Notes under the pieces: model-generated
Told to the model about the DNA's origin: nothing
Databases searched by the model: none
Seen by the model: the letters and a program-made list of their open reading frames with translations, nothing else
Part shown: piece by piece, positions 1-9,569 of the stretch
Layout: every line of letters begins with the position of its first letter
Position numbering within the stretch: position 1 is the first letter of the stretch
Assembly (NCBI GenBank): GCA_012838385.1
Contig: DUPL01000001.1
Span: forward strand, 1 to 35,136
Direction: 5' to 3'
Length of the DNA stretch: 35,136 nt
DNA from: Clostridiaceae bacterium
Lineage (GTDB): Bacteria; Bacillota; Clostridia; UBA1212; DUPL01
Made by a program: the position numbers and the translations under genes

Positions 1-1421
1 CCGATCTTGTGATATTCGCGAGCAGCTTCAATATTCATAAGATAAGTCATAATGGATGGAAAATCATTTTCAGTGTAAGTTGCAAACACACTTGTGTTCT
101 TTCCTCTTACAGGATACTCGCGCCAGAACTTCATTGCATTTACTGCCTTGCTAGCTGGAACGGATTCGCCATTGCCAGCATAGATGACAGCTGCTTCCTG
201 AATCAAAGTATGAAGTGCAAACTGAACACTCATGTCCTGCTGTTCTTCACTAACTTCTGCTGTCTTTTTGCTAACTGCAAGACCCAAAGTATTGACGCCA
301 ACAAATCTCTTTGGTAGTGTTGGGAAATGGATAAGGTCCCACTCAAATTCAGCATTTCTCAATACATCAGTCCAAGTGTTGAACTCCATCTTGTCAGTTA
401 CTATCATACCTATTCCAGACAAATCTTCAGGATTCACATCAGCCTTCTGCACATAGCCTTGCTTGATTATTTCTGCAAGCTCTGTGAGACCCATCAGTAC
501 TTCCTCATTTGTAAGAGTAAGAGTTATTATACTATCCTCTTTATTAATATAATACAGACTGCCTTCCGGCTTCTCTATTTTGGGTTCTTTTTTAGTTGGA
601 GCAGGCGTCTCACTTGGTGATGCCTCCGGATCAGGAGTAGCATCTCCATTTTCATCAGTGGAAGCAGGAGTTTCTGTTGACTTTTCCTCTTCCTCCTCTT
701 CCGGGAACAATACTCCTGTAAATCCTCTTGCAAAAGCTCCCCAGATAGCCGGATCCAAATAATCCATAACCGCAGGAATCTTTACTTCGTCAAGCTTGCT
801 TAGCTCTTCTGCACAGCGAACAAAGTCTTCAAATGTCCATTTGTCACCAGGTACGCTGAGTCCTGCTTTGCTGAACAAATCATAGTTTATGAATACAAAC
901 TTATGGTTGTAATCAGTAGGCATCATGTACATGCCCTTCTTATACTGAGCAGACTTGTATGCAGCATCAAACAAAATCTCGTGAGGCTTAAGCCTTTTGT
1001 AAGTCTTGTACTCAATCAGATCTTCAAGGTATGGAGTAAAATCAACTATATAGTCATTCTCCACATACTCAGCAATCCTTGAATCATCTATTACAAACAC
1101 ATCACCAATGGTGCCGTTCTTTATTCTTTCATCCAAAGTGGCAAAGTATTCTTCAGCACTTTCCATCTCATCGATTACAATGTCCACATTAGGATAAATC
1201 ATTGCAAAATCATGCGCAAAGGCATGCGCCGACACATCGTTAGGGGACCTCTTGTAGGTCGAGAAGGTTATCTGACCTACAAATTCTCTTGGTGTTGGCT
1301 TTGGAGTTGAAGACGGGGTCCTTCTAGGCCCGTCTTCTTCAAAAATTGTACATCCAACCGTAGTCCCGACAAACACCACTAGCAAACATATAGCTATAAT
1401 TCTAATCCAATTCTTTTTCAT
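1..1421 (-). CDS. Extracellular solute-binding lipoprotein of a sugar ABC importer (3' end outside window)
   Basis: This is an open frame read from an ATG at 1421 to the window edge, about 473 residues without a stop. It starts with a basic and hydrophobic signal peptide ending in a lipobox (TVGC, Cys24), followed by a Pro/Thr linker, so it should be a lipid-anchored binding protein on the outer face of the membrane. The body has features of family 1 solute-binding proteins (GDVFVIDD, a YxxGMYMMPTDYN stretch, WTFEDFVRCAEEL). A clear ribosome-binding site (AAGGAG) overlaps the TAA of the upstream permease gene, 11 bases away, so it is the distal gene of the sugar-uptake operon. Odd: residues of about 238-285 form a Glu/Pro/Thr/Ser-rich insert inside the binding fold. 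The substrate cannot be told. The missing C-terminus is probably small. Confidence 0.88.
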   Translation of the reverse strand, partial: MKKNWIRIIAICLLVVFVGTTVGCTIFEEDGPRRTPSSTPKPTPREFVGQITFSTYKRSPNDVSAHAFAHDFAMIYPNVDIVIDEMESAEEYFATLDERIKNGTIGDVFVIDDSRIAEYVENDYIVDFTPYLEDLIEYKTYKRLKPHEILFDAAYKSAQYKKGMYMMPTDYNHKFVFINYDLFSKAGLSVPGDKWTFEDFVRCAEELSKLDEVKIPAVMDYLDPAIWGAFARGFTGVLFPEEEEEEKSTETPASTDENGDATPDPEASPSETPAPTKKEPKIEKPEGSLYYINKEDSIITLTLTNEEVLMGLTELAEIIKQGYVQKADVNPEDLSGIGMIVTDKMEFNTWTDVLRNAEFEWDLIHFPTLPKRFVGVNTLGLAVSKKTAEVSEEQQDMSVQFALHTLIQEAAVIYAGNGESVPASKAVNAMKFWREYPVRGKNTSVFATYTENDFPSIMTYLMNIEAAREYHKI

Positions 1422-1432
1422 ATCGACACTCC

Positions 1433-2395
1433 TTATTCGATGATACCAATACGTTCAATACCTGCTACGAGTTTCTTCTGACCGAAAATGTAAACCAGAA
1501 GAACAGGGAACATTACAAGGAAACATCCCGCAAACAGCATTGGCTCTGTCAACGCTTTTGATATCTCGGATTCTCCAGCTGGTATCTTCTTAGCCCAATA
1601 CTCACGTATGTTCTGCAATCTTGGCTGCAGTGTCAGGACACTCTCCCTATACATGTAGGTAGGAGCTTCGTAGTTGTCATTCCAGTGCCAAACTACTGAG
1701 AAGATAAACACAATAACAATCGCGGACTTGACTTGTGGAAGCATAACCTCTATGAATAGTCTCAATGGTCCTGCTCCATCAATTCTTGCTGCGTCGTCCA
1801 TCGCATCAGGTATTCTCTGGAAGAAATACATGTAAATCAGAATAAACAACGCACCTCTAATGCCAAGACCAAAGGCAGCTGGAAGTAGAACTGAGAAATA
1901 GGTGTTGATAAGTCCAAGCTCAACAAACAAGCCGTAAGTTGCAATGATTGTAGTCTGAGGTGGAATCAGCAACACTATAACTACCAGGACAAAGAATATA
2001 TTCCTCATTCTGAACTTGTATCTTCCCAACGCAAAACCTGCAACTGAACAGGCTATGGTTTGCAGTACCGCAGCACCAAGAGAAGTTATTGTAGAATTAA
2101 GGAAGGATCTTGGATAGTCAAGCGCTTCCCATGCCTTGGTAAAGTTGCCCCACTCTATCTCTGTAGGTATATAGAACACTGTCGGATCCAAATAGTCCTC
2201 GAATGTCAGCATAGACGTGGATAAGATGTATACAAAAGGCAAAATAAACAAGAATGCCATCTCAATCAGTACATAGTACAGGAATATCCTACCTATGATA
2301 AATCTTATCTTTTTCTTTACCCTGTAACCCAGGTTCTCATATCTCTTATACAAATCGTACATGTAATTGGAAAACCTCTGAATATATGCACTCAT
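1433..2395 (-). CDS. Carbohydrate ABC transporter permease, MalG type
   Basis: This is an inner-membrane permease of about 320 residues with six predicted membrane segments. The cytoplasmic EAA loop, which contacts the ATPase, is visible as DDAARIDGAGPLRLFIEVML. An in-frame GTG lies nine bases further upstream, but it falls inside the AGGAGGTGG ribosome-binding site. I therefore chose the ATG at 2395, which has normal spacing. With this start the gene overlaps the preceding permease by four bases (ATGA), typical of translational coupling. It should form a heterodimer with the product of 2392-3270. The N-terminus carries a basic cytoplasmic extension of about 35 residues before the first helix. 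No ATPase gene lies nearby, so a shared MsmX-like ATPase is likely, which is inference from known Gram-positive importers. Confidence 0.93.
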   Translation of the reverse strand: MSAYIQRFSNYMYDLYKRYENLGYRVKKKIRFIIGRIFLYYVLIEMAFLFILPFVYILSTSMLTFEDYLDPTVFYIPTEIEWGNFTKAWEALDYPRSFLNSTITSLGAAVLQTIACSVAGFALGRYKFRMRNIFFVLVVIVLLIPPQTTIIATYGLFVELGLINTYFSVLLPAAFGLGIRGALFILIYMYFFQRIPDAMDDAARIDGAGPLRLFIEVMLPQVKSAIVIVFIFSVVWHWNDNYEAPTYMYRESVLTLQPRLQNIREYWAKKIPAGESEISKALTEPMLFAGCFLVMFPVLLVYIFGQKKLVAGIERIGIIE

Positions 2396-3270
2396 CTTAA
2401 CCACCTCCTGGTAAGCAGTATGAAAATAAGTATTGTAATCAAAGACAGCAGCATGTAGAACCAGCTAAGAGCAGATGCAACACCGTACTTGGTTCCCTGC
2501 ACCATCAATCCGTAAAGTATTGACATAACCGGATTTCGAGCATCCACAAAGGAGTCGACAAGCGCATAAATACAGTTAAGTATTACGAATGGAGAAATGT
2601 ACGGCAGTGTAATATGCCAGAATCTCTCCCAGGCATTTGCTCCGTCCAGATCGACAACTTCATACAAAATGTCCGGTACACTTTGCAATGCAGCCAGGAA
2701 TATCAATATTTCAACACTGCTGGACCACATAATATTACCAATATGCGTGGTTAGCGCTCCTCCAAACAACCGCGACATGAATCCCGTATTACTCTGCACG
2801 AGTTGGCTGAAAATACTTACGCTACCAACGTCTTCAGAGAACAGGTATGACATGATAACACCGGATAGTATAACAGGAATAAAGAATATTACTCTGAATA
2901 TTACTCTTCCCGGAAATTCCTGTTTCAAAAGAACAGCAACAAACAACGCAAATCCAACGACCATTGGCACCTGATACAGTGAGTTCATGAACGCTTCGAA
3001 CACAGCCTGGCCAAAGCTTGGGTTCTTGATAACTTCCTTGTAGTTCTCAAGTCCAACATATTTTCCCCTATACAGGTCATTCAGGGTCGGTGAATAAAAA
3101 CTTATCTTAACCGAAAGCGCCAATGGAATCAGGATGAATATTAGGAATCCTATCAACCATGGCAACATGAAGGAAAATCCTTCAAGCTGCCTTCTTCTTT
3201 CAAAGGAAAGAGTGCGCTTCGTTCGCTTATGAGCCAGTTGCTTTTTGTATTTCACAACTTTCTTTGCCAC
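2392..3270 (-). CDS. Carbohydrate ABC transporter permease, MalF type
   Basis: This permease of 292 residues is predicted to cross the membrane six times and carries an EAA loop (VVDLDGANAWERFWHITLP). The start is GTG at 3270 with AGGAGGTATTCAA directly upstream. A strongly basic N-terminal tail (AKKVVKYKKQLAHKRTKR) precedes the first helix. The gene ends in an ATGA overlap with the MalG-type permease, its likely partner. It begins 15 bases after the DUF5696-type gene, so it is in the same transcript. This pair is distinct from the second pair at 7693-9552, and the two pairs may serve different binding proteins. Confidence 0.93.
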   Translation of the reverse strand: MAKKVVKYKKQLAHKRTKRTLSFERRRQLEGFSFMLPWLIGFLIFILIPLALSVKISFYSPTLNDLYRGKYVGLENYKEVIKNPSFGQAVFEAFMNSLYQVPMVVGFALFVAVLLKQEFPGRVIFRVIFFIPVILSGVIMSYLFSEDVGSVSIFSQLVQSNTGFMSRLFGGALTTHIGNIMWSSSVEILIFLAALQSVPDILYEVVDLDGANAWERFWHITLPYISPFVILNCIYALVDSFVDARNPVMSILYGLMVQGTKYGVASALSWFYMLLSLITILIFILLTRRWLR

Positions 3271-3285
3271 TTGAATACCTCCTCC

Positions 3286-5607
3286 TTAAGCTGTAACAAC
3301 AGCATAACCCATCGCATCTACAGTGGTAGTAGTGTCTGGTATTATATAACCGATCTTTCCATAGTTAACATATATCTTGGTACCATTGGAATACTCGGTA
3401 ACATATACTTCATATTTGCCACCATCATCGGGAACCCTGTAATGATTCACGATAAACTCGCCTCTCAAAGGTTTCAAAACCTCTTCCGAAATATTGTATG
3501 TTTCAACCACATCTTGAATAAGAAGGCTGAACTGTGAATTGAACAACCTGTTGTAGTTTGTATACTTCAAATCACCTGTTGGTCTGTACGTGAGCTCATA
3601 TGATGGAAACGCACCATATTCAAGAGATCTGAGCAATGCAAACCTTGGGTCGTCCTCGTTGTTGAGAGGATTACTGTAGTAATCTATAATGCCGTGATAA
3701 ACAATCTGTATGAATGGTACTGTTTCATCAAACACCATATTGGCGCTACGAACAGTAGGTATGTTTAATATTTTGTCAGCTGTCGATACAGCATAGGAGT
3801 TTCCGTAATAAATAGAAATTGTATCAAACTCCTCTGTGTATTCCTTGAGCCACTTAACATACTTGTCGGCCAGCTGAGATCTAAGCAGAGCCGTATACCT
3901 GTTGTAGTCTGTAAACAGGTTGTCGCCTAACTGCTGCAAATCAAGATGAGCTGCACCCATTTGCTTTAACTTCTGAATTTCCTTTGCCATAACCTTCTTC
4001 TCATAGTAAAGCGGACTCAAAACGTAGTTGTCGGAACCACGTCTGTAAACGCCGGAGCTGGTTGTGCTTTGGAACTGCAGATAGTGAACACCAGGTTTCT
4101 TGACAACAGAAGATCTTAGTGGAACCGATGCTTTGGGTCTACCATATACCAAGAGCAGGTTGTTGTCAAAGGAAACCTCAACGTTGTTTTCCTTGGCCCA
4201 GGAAGTAAGTTTTTCAAAACCTTTCTTTCCTCCAAAATCCTTGTCAGGATTAAACTTCTTAGTTATATTCCCATAATATCCGTCTTTTTGCCAACCGGCA
4301 ATTGAAAACCTAATGTCTTCAACACCCTTGGCCTTGAGCTCTTCATACATCTCGATAACTTCATCGAAGGTTGTCATGACTTTCAGTGTATCAAGAGCTC
4401 CGCCCCATCTATTCTCATCACCCATGAAAATCCTGACATTCATGCTCTTAGCATTGTCAGCAAGCTTTCTTTCAATACCGTACTTGGTTTTCCATGTCTC
4501 GAACAAAAGCTCCCTTGTCTTGTTGGCTACGTCAACATAACTAAAGCTTTCGGCTTCATCAGTGGTCTCAATATAGAACTTCTGCCTAACATCGCCAAGA
4601 GTCATGTTTTCTTCAAGCAACTCATAATCGGCAGAGCCCTTACTGAGTTTCGTCAAATAGAACTGTCTGTATCTGAAATAGAAGCCTATTGAGTAAAGGG
4701 GCAGATTCTTGTTGCCTGGGTACTCAATAAACAGGGACGCATTCGCATCGCCTTCCTTGATGTAACATGTAATCATTGAATTCTCTTTTACGATGCCGAA
4801 CACAGGCATTGTTATTGGCCAACTCTTGTAGTCAGGGTTTATCAGTCTGTTAAACGTCATATCATCCCCGTATATCTTCTTGTTATATGAGTCATAGTTG
4901 GTAATCCTGTTGGCATCAAATCTTGTCAAAGCACCACTGCCGTCAGGGGCTACAAAGTAGCCGTAATCTTCCTGTCTTGCAGAATCAAAATATGGAAGGA
5001 CATACAATGATGCAAGCTTTGCAGTCTCATGGGTTTCTTCAATTCCATTCTTTGGTATAAGGACCTCAAGTCCGTCTTCATGGATATAGAACTCGATTGC
5101 AAATCTGATTCCAGTTTCGGTCATGTTGTAAAAGATTTGCAGTCCACCATCAATCTTGTTTGCTTCCTTGGTATGCGGCACCTGGTTTATACCGAGAATG
5201 GTTCCACCTTCCTGACCGCTCTTTGTATATTCAACAAAAACTATGGACTTCAATATTTGCAAAACATTCTTGTTCTTCTCATAATACTCTACCTCTTCCT
5301 CGGTAGCTTCCGGCCAACTCCTGAAAGATACGCCGGTTTTCAGATCGGTAACGACAAGCAGATCCTCGGATGGTGAATATTCAAGCCTGAACCTGCTGTT
5401 TTCCTCAACAGTGGTCAACTCCGCATCGTTAGGTATTGCACTTATTGCGGGTGCAGGATCGGAGAAGTTTATACCATCTTTGCTAAACTTAACATCGTGC
5501 TGCGATCCGAAAGCTACCTTTATAGCTACATAAACAGCTATAATAAGGACTAACACTACTATAATACTGGTTATTAATCTTTTCGGAATCTTAATTCTAT
5601 CAAACAA
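3286..5607 (-). CDS. Membrane-anchored DUF5696-type protein, possible glycan-active enzyme
   Basis: The 773-residue protein has one membrane helix (about residues 12-30) near the N-terminus and no lipobox, so most of it should lie outside the cell. I recall this type of protein (DUF5696 family) beside carbohydrate ABC permeases in Paenibacillus and Clostridia. No reaction is established that I know of. The middle of the chain (about residues 395-650) has the alternating strand/helix look of a TIM barrel (SIAGWQKDGYYGN, HLDLQQLGDNLFTDYNRY, FDTISIYYGNSYAVS), which would suit a glycoside hydrolase-like fold; this is inference. The start is a TTG with AAGGAG about ten bases upstream, and it overlaps the end of the NHL gene by eight bases. 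Catalytic residues cannot be assigned with confidence. Confidence 0.75.
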   Translation of the reverse strand: MFDRIKIPKRLITSIIVVLVLIIAVYVAIKVAFGSQHDVKFSKDGINFSDPAPAISAIPNDAELTTVEENSRFRLEYSPSEDLLVVTDLKTGVSFRSWPEATEEEVEYYEKNKNVLQILKSIVFVEYTKSGQEGGTILGINQVPHTKEANKIDGGLQIFYNMTETGIRFAIEFYIHEDGLEVLIPKNGIEETHETAKLASLYVLPYFDSARQEDYGYFVAPDGSGALTRFDANRITNYDSYNKKIYGDDMTFNRLINPDYKSWPITMPVFGIVKENSMITCYIKEGDANASLFIEYPGNKNLPLYSIGFYFRYRQFYLTKLSKGSADYELLEENMTLGDVRQKFYIETTDEAESFSYVDVANKTRELLFETWKTKYGIERKLADNAKSMNVRIFMGDENRWGGALDTLKVMTTFDEVIEMYEELKAKGVEDIRFSIAGWQKDGYYGNITKKFNPDKDFGGKKGFEKLTSWAKENNVEVSFDNNLLLVYGRPKASVPLRSSVVKKPGVHYLQFQSTTSSGVYRRGSDNYVLSPLYYEKKVMAKEIQKLKQMGAAHLDLQQLGDNLFTDYNRYTALLRSQLADKYVKWLKEYTEEFDTISIYYGNSYAVSTADKILNIPTVRSANMVFDETVPFIQIVYHGIIDYYSNPLNNEDDPRFALLRSLEYGAFPSYELTYRPTGDLKYTNYNRLFNSQFSLLIQDVVETYNISEEVLKPLRGEFIVNHYRVPDDGGKYEVYVTEYSNGTKIYVNYGKIGYIIPDTTTTVDAMGYAVVTA

Positions 5608-7675
5608 TGTAACTCAACTCCTTACCGATCTGAATGAAAAAGTCAAACATCTGCACTGCAAGTCCGTACACTATCATGAACAGTGCTGAAACCGCCGTTA
5701 CTCCTACAGCAGTAAGGATGGTAACCACTACACCTTTCAATGGATGGAAACCATGTACGCCCTTTATGCAGAAGTACACCATCAAACCTACATATATACT
5801 AATGAAAGTATTTGCAAGTGTAAACAACTGAGCTTCACTTCTACCAAGAACATTAGTCAGTATTGCCAAAGGAATTGATGTAAGAATGAATGGAACATGA
5901 CAGAATGCTCCGCCAATTATAATGTCCCTGAATCTTCCTTCACCATACATGATGGTGGTTACACCATAGTTAACAATAACGACAACAATCCATGGCATAA
6001 GTGCCCAAACAATTCGGGATCCCCAGTCTATCATGTCAAGCGATACGCCATCTCTGTATATAAAGCTTGTAAATACGATTGAAAGCAGTTCGGATATTAC
6101 ATACAGAATCATGATTCCGAACATGTCTCCGTAATAACCCATTCCCTCGTATCTAATTTCATCAAATCCATCAATCGGATGTCTTGCTACATACACCATT
6201 CTCTTAAAGAAGTTCTTAATGGGCGTATACCATGTAATCTTTTCAGGTTTCGGTCCAAGTTTCCTTCTTCTTCGTCTCATAAAGCTGACAAGAGTGGATA
6301 TCCCTATAAGTAACAGCACCGCAACAGTGGCAATGATGGAAAAATATCTCTTGATAAACTCTGCTCTCTGCTCTTCAAAAGCAGTTGAGTAGAGGTCCGG
6401 GTCCTCGGCTTCATAATACAACTTCATTGCTTCCTTGAACTCATCCTTTCTCATATGGATGGTTCCCATGGACTGAAGTGCAAGTCTGTAGTAGTTGTCC
6501 TGATCAAGAACCTTTTGCCATTGCGCATATGACTCGTCGTAATCTCCTTCTGAGAACAGTTTGTTTGCATTGTGTACAGTCTGGGCAAAGGCTGTTGGTT
6601 TGAATACAGTAATAACACCGGTTCGAGAATCCACAACATATACCCTGCCCTGATCATCAACCTCGATTGAAGTAGGCTGAGAGTACTGACCGTAACCGGT
6701 TCCCAATGAGCCAAACACAAACAGGTTCTGGCCCCACTCGTCAAATAGGTAGATTCGACCGTAAGTAGAATCTATAAGATACATATTGTTGTTTTTGTCA
6801 ACAGTCACATCTATAAAAACCTGAGATTGACCTGCGCCCTGAATTATACTTGAGTCGTTAAAATTGTATCCATCATAAAGGACGTCTGCACCTGCAAAGT
6901 TGATTTTTCTAAGCTGTGCTGTTGTACTGGTTGTTGTAGCGTAAACATACTGGTCTTCACTGATATATATATTTGAGAATGTGTATGGCAGATTAACTAT
7001 CTGACCCTTTCTGTCTTCTCGAGACCAAAGTAGTCTTGCCAAAGCATCCCAGAAATTCAGTATTACTCTGTTGGTTCCGAAGAAGTTTCTAAACTCTCCA
7101 TCAGGACCAAGCAGTATAATTCCACGATACTCGCCAACAGAAGTAACGTAAATATATCCTCTGTTGTCCTTAATTACTTTTTGAGGCTGATAGCTGAAAT
7201 CCTCACCCAAAAGCTCATCTTCAGGTGTAAGATATGAATATCTGAAGTTTCCTCTTTCGGTAAATTCAACAAGTCTCTTGTTTCCTGCATCCACTACAAG
7301 AATGGTTCCATCGGGATCGACGTAAACACAGGTCGGATCCGAAAGTGCGGAGGGGTCGTTTGGGCCTTCACCCTTTATATCAAACAGAAACTCGTATTCG
7401 GGACTCAAAACAACGATTCTGTTATTTCCTGAGTCAGCTATATATATGTTGCCATTATCAGCAATGAAAATATCCTTCGGATTCTTGAGTTTTCCTTCCT
7501 CCACAGTCTTGAACTCAATTATCTTATCTGGCACATAAGCAGCGGGAGTAGGTAAAGCCCATCCATCCGCCGTCAAAAAGTAGTTTGCGTAAGGAGTGGC
7601 TGCAGTAACCGGAATGAAAGACGTTACAATCAAAGCAACAAGAATTGCCATACAAATGAATTTTTTTCGCATCAT
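5600..7675 (-). CDS. NHL beta-propeller / TPR / YIP1 membrane protein
   Basis: The 691-residue protein has a signal peptide (about residues 1-26). Repeated NHL-type blades follow from about 50 to 365 (IFIADNGNIYIADSGNNRIVV, VYVDPDGTILVVDAGNKRLVEF, IEVDDQGRVYVVDSRTGVI). A short TPR-like helical hairpin comes next (about 375-430, LFSEGDYDESYAQWQKVL), then a membrane helix (about 440-465) and a basic RRRRRK cytoplasmic flank. A YIP1-like domain with several further membrane segments fills about 490-690. The topology suggests an extracellular propeller tethered to a multi-spanning membrane domain. An ATG-ATG start follows GGGAGG. Its position between two permease pairs suggests a scaffold or substrate-capture role in uptake, which is inference; no enzymatic motif is visible. 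Confidence 0.85.
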   Translation of the reverse strand: MMRKKFICMAILVALIVTSFIPVTAATPYANYFLTADGWALPTPAAYVPDKIIEFKTVEEGKLKNPKDIFIADNGNIYIADSGNNRIVVLSPEYEFLFDIKGEGPNDPSALSDPTCVYVDPDGTILVVDAGNKRLVEFTERGNFRYSYLTPEDELLGEDFSYQPQKVIKDNRGYIYVTSVGEYRGIILLGPDGEFRNFFGTNRVILNFWDALARLLWSREDRKGQIVNLPYTFSNIYISEDQYVYATTTSTTAQLRKINFAGADVLYDGYNFNDSSIIQGAGQSQVFIDVTVDKNNNMYLIDSTYGRIYLFDEWGQNLFVFGSLGTGYGQYSQPTSIEVDDQGRVYVVDSRTGVITVFKPTAFAQTVHNANKLFSEGDYDESYAQWQKVLDQDNYYRLALQSMGTIHMRKDEFKEAMKLYYEAEDPDLYSTAFEEQRAEFIKRYFSIIATVAVLLLIGISTLVSFMRRRRRKLGPKPEKITWYTPIKNFFKRMVYVARHPIDGFDEIRYEGMGYYGDMFGIMILYVISELLSIVFTSFIYRDGVSLDMIDWGSRIVWALMPWIVVVIVNYGVTTIMYGEGRFRDIIIGGAFCHVPFILTSIPLAILTNVLGRSEAQLFTLANTFISIYVGLMVYFCIKGVHGFHPLKGVVVTILTAVGVTAVSALFMIVYGLAVQMFDFFIQIGKELSYIV

Positions 7676-7692
7676 TTCTCTCTATACCTCCC

Positions 7693-8568
7693 TTACTTAA
7701 TACCTGAATGTGCCATAGTATCCATAACCCTGCTTTGCTGGAGGATAAACATAATGATACCAGGCAATACCATAATCAAGGCAGATGCGGCCTGAGCACC
7801 AGCTCTTGCGATACCGCCACCGATAGTCGTCATAAAGAACGCCAAAGTCTTTAGCTGCTCTCTATAAATATAAGTAGTTGCAGTACCAGCATCTCCCCAA
7901 ATTCCGCCAAATGTTAGGATAACAACAGTTGCCTGTGCATTCCTGAGCAGAGGCAATGCAATCCTTGTATACAGCTGCCACTCGGAAGCACCGTCAATCT
8001 TGCCCGCCTCAAAGATACTGTCAGGTACCTGATCAAGGAACTGTTTCAGCAGGAACAGACATGTAGGATTTGCCAGTCCTGGAATAATGTATACCCAATA
8101 CCTATCAACAAGACCTAGTCTGGTATTAATGATATACAGAGGTATTCCTGCAGCAGCTGCAACAAACATCAAAGCGGTTGTTACAGTTGTAAACAAGGCC
8201 TTTTGACCTGGGAACTTGTGCTTTGAAAGTGGATAGCATGCCATTGTACCTATCCATACCAGTAAAAACAGGTATGCAACAGTTATTAAAATCGTATTGA
8301 ACAAATAACGGCTGAACGGTACCAAGCTTTCAGAAGTAATGTTCATAAGGTCCGAAAAGTTTTTCGTAGTTGGACTTTTAACGAAAAATCTAGGTGGATA
8401 CAGGAACAATTCTTCCATAGGTTTAAAAGCGTGGCAGACCAGGTATACAAGAGGCAGAAGCGATACTAGTGCACCTATTGATAGAAATATCGTTATGGCT
8501 ATAGCTCCATAGTCTCTACGCTTTCTCGCACGTTTTAGATGTTCTATGTCAACATGTGTTTGCGCCAT
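7693..8568 (-). CDS. Carbohydrate ABC transporter permease, MalG type (second pair)
   Basis: This 291-residue permease has six predicted membrane helices. Its EAA loop (FEAGKIDGASEWQLYTRIALPLL) would dock an ATPase. The start ATG at 8568 has AGGAGTGATAGGG upstream. It lies six bases after the MalF-type gene and 17 bases before the NHL gene, so it is in one operon. The N-terminal cytoplasmic segment is basic (LKRARKRR). It belongs to the type of sugar permease found with large, multi-domain binding proteins. The partner binding protein is most likely the 1011-residue one encoded at the head of the operon. Confidence 0.93.
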   Translation of the reverse strand: MAQTHVDIEHLKRARKRRDYGAIAITIFLSIGALVSLLPLVYLVCHAFKPMEELFLYPPRFFVKSPTTKNFSDLMNITSESLVPFSRYLFNTILITVAYLFLLVWIGTMACYPLSKHKFPGQKALFTTVTTALMFVAAAAGIPLYIINTRLGLVDRYWVYIIPGLANPTCLFLLKQFLDQVPDSIFEAGKIDGASEWQLYTRIALPLLRNAQATVVILTFGGIWGDAGTATTYIYREQLKTLAFFMTTIGGGIARAGAQAASALIMVLPGIIMFILQQSRVMDTMAHSGIK

Positions 8569-8574
8569 TCCCTA

Positions 8575-9552
8575 TCACTCCTTCTCTCCAAATACTTTAA
8601 ATGCAGTACGACCAAGCAGTATTATGATACCTGTCAATACCACCGCTATCGCACTTGCGTAGCCAAGCTCAAAACGCTGACCGGAATAGTCTGACAAGTG
8701 CAGCATGATTGTCAAGCCCGCATCTTCAGGACTTGGATGTCCTACAATTTGCTGGCTTATAGCACCAACCGTAAACGCACCTGTTATTTGCAGTATGGCC
8801 GCAAACAGAAGCTGTGGCATCGTCTGTGGAATGTCGATGTAAATCAGACGCTGGAATCTTGAAACGACACCATCAACAGCGGCTGCGTCATACAAATCTC
8901 TGTCAACGTTGGTAAAACCTGCAACAAAGGACAGGAATCCCGTACCAAGGCTCGACCACAATGAAATAATAATTATGACAGGCATTATCAGGTTAACGTC
9001 CTTAAGCCACTGTATCGGCTCGTATATAAGACCCATCTGTATAAGAATTGAGTTCAAATATCCCTGGCTATCATCTGCGAACATAACCAGCCATACAACG
9101 GACATCGCAACACCTGCGGTAAGTGATGGCGCATAGAACGCCAACACATAGAAAGGTCTCACCCTCGTTGGAATCTGGTTAATAAACCATGCAAAGAAGT
9201 ATGATGCAATATATCCGACAGGACCTACTATGAAAGCATAAAACATGGTGTTGTTAAATGCCTTTAGGAATAGTGGGTCATCTACAAACAAATACACATA
9301 GTTGTCCCATCCTGTAAAAACAGGAGGATTCAAAAAGTTAAAGTAAGTAAAGCTCAATACTGTAGAAGCAATAAGCGGAATCAACGTAAATATGGTAAAC
9401 AGTATGAAAAATGGTGCCACCAGGACGTATGACAGCTTGTAACGCCATACCTCGTGCATTGTATATCCGAATCTCGTTTCTACATTAAAAAGTCTCTTCT
9501 TGGGCTTTTGTTCGGCTGGGCGCATATTCTTTTCTTTCTTTTCCTTCTTCAT
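8575..9552 (-). CDS. Carbohydrate ABC transporter permease, MalF type (second pair)
   Basis: This permease has 325 residues. Its highly charged cytoplasmic N-terminus (MKKEKKEKNMRPAEQKPKKR) is followed by six predicted membrane helices. The EAA-type loop reads YDAAAVDGVVSRFQRLIYIDIPQ. The start at 9552 follows a G-rich ribosome-binding site (GGGGGGTATATAATTAA). It lies 17 bases behind the large binding protein gene and six bases before the MalG-type partner. The order binding protein, MalF type, MalG type is the standard one for this importer class. Confidence 0.93.
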   Translation of the reverse strand: MKKEKKEKNMRPAEQKPKKRLFNVETRFGYTMHEVWRYKLSYVLVAPFFILFTIFTLIPLIASTVLSFTYFNFLNPPVFTGWDNYVYLFVDDPLFLKAFNNTMFYAFIVGPVGYIASYFFAWFINQIPTRVRPFYVLAFYAPSLTAGVAMSVVWLVMFADDSQGYLNSILIQMGLIYEPIQWLKDVNLIMPVIIIISLWSSLGTGFLSFVAGFTNVDRDLYDAAAVDGVVSRFQRLIYIDIPQTMPQLLFAAILQITGAFTVGAISQQIVGHPSPEDAGLTIMLHLSDYSGQRFELGYASAIAVVLTGIIILLGRTAFKVFGEKE

Positions 9553-9569
9553 TTAATTATATACCCCCC

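Noticed and set aside
2396-2404. GTG at 2404 as the start of the MalG-type permease
   Set aside because: It forms part of the AGGAGGTGG ribosome-binding site that serves the ATG at 2395.
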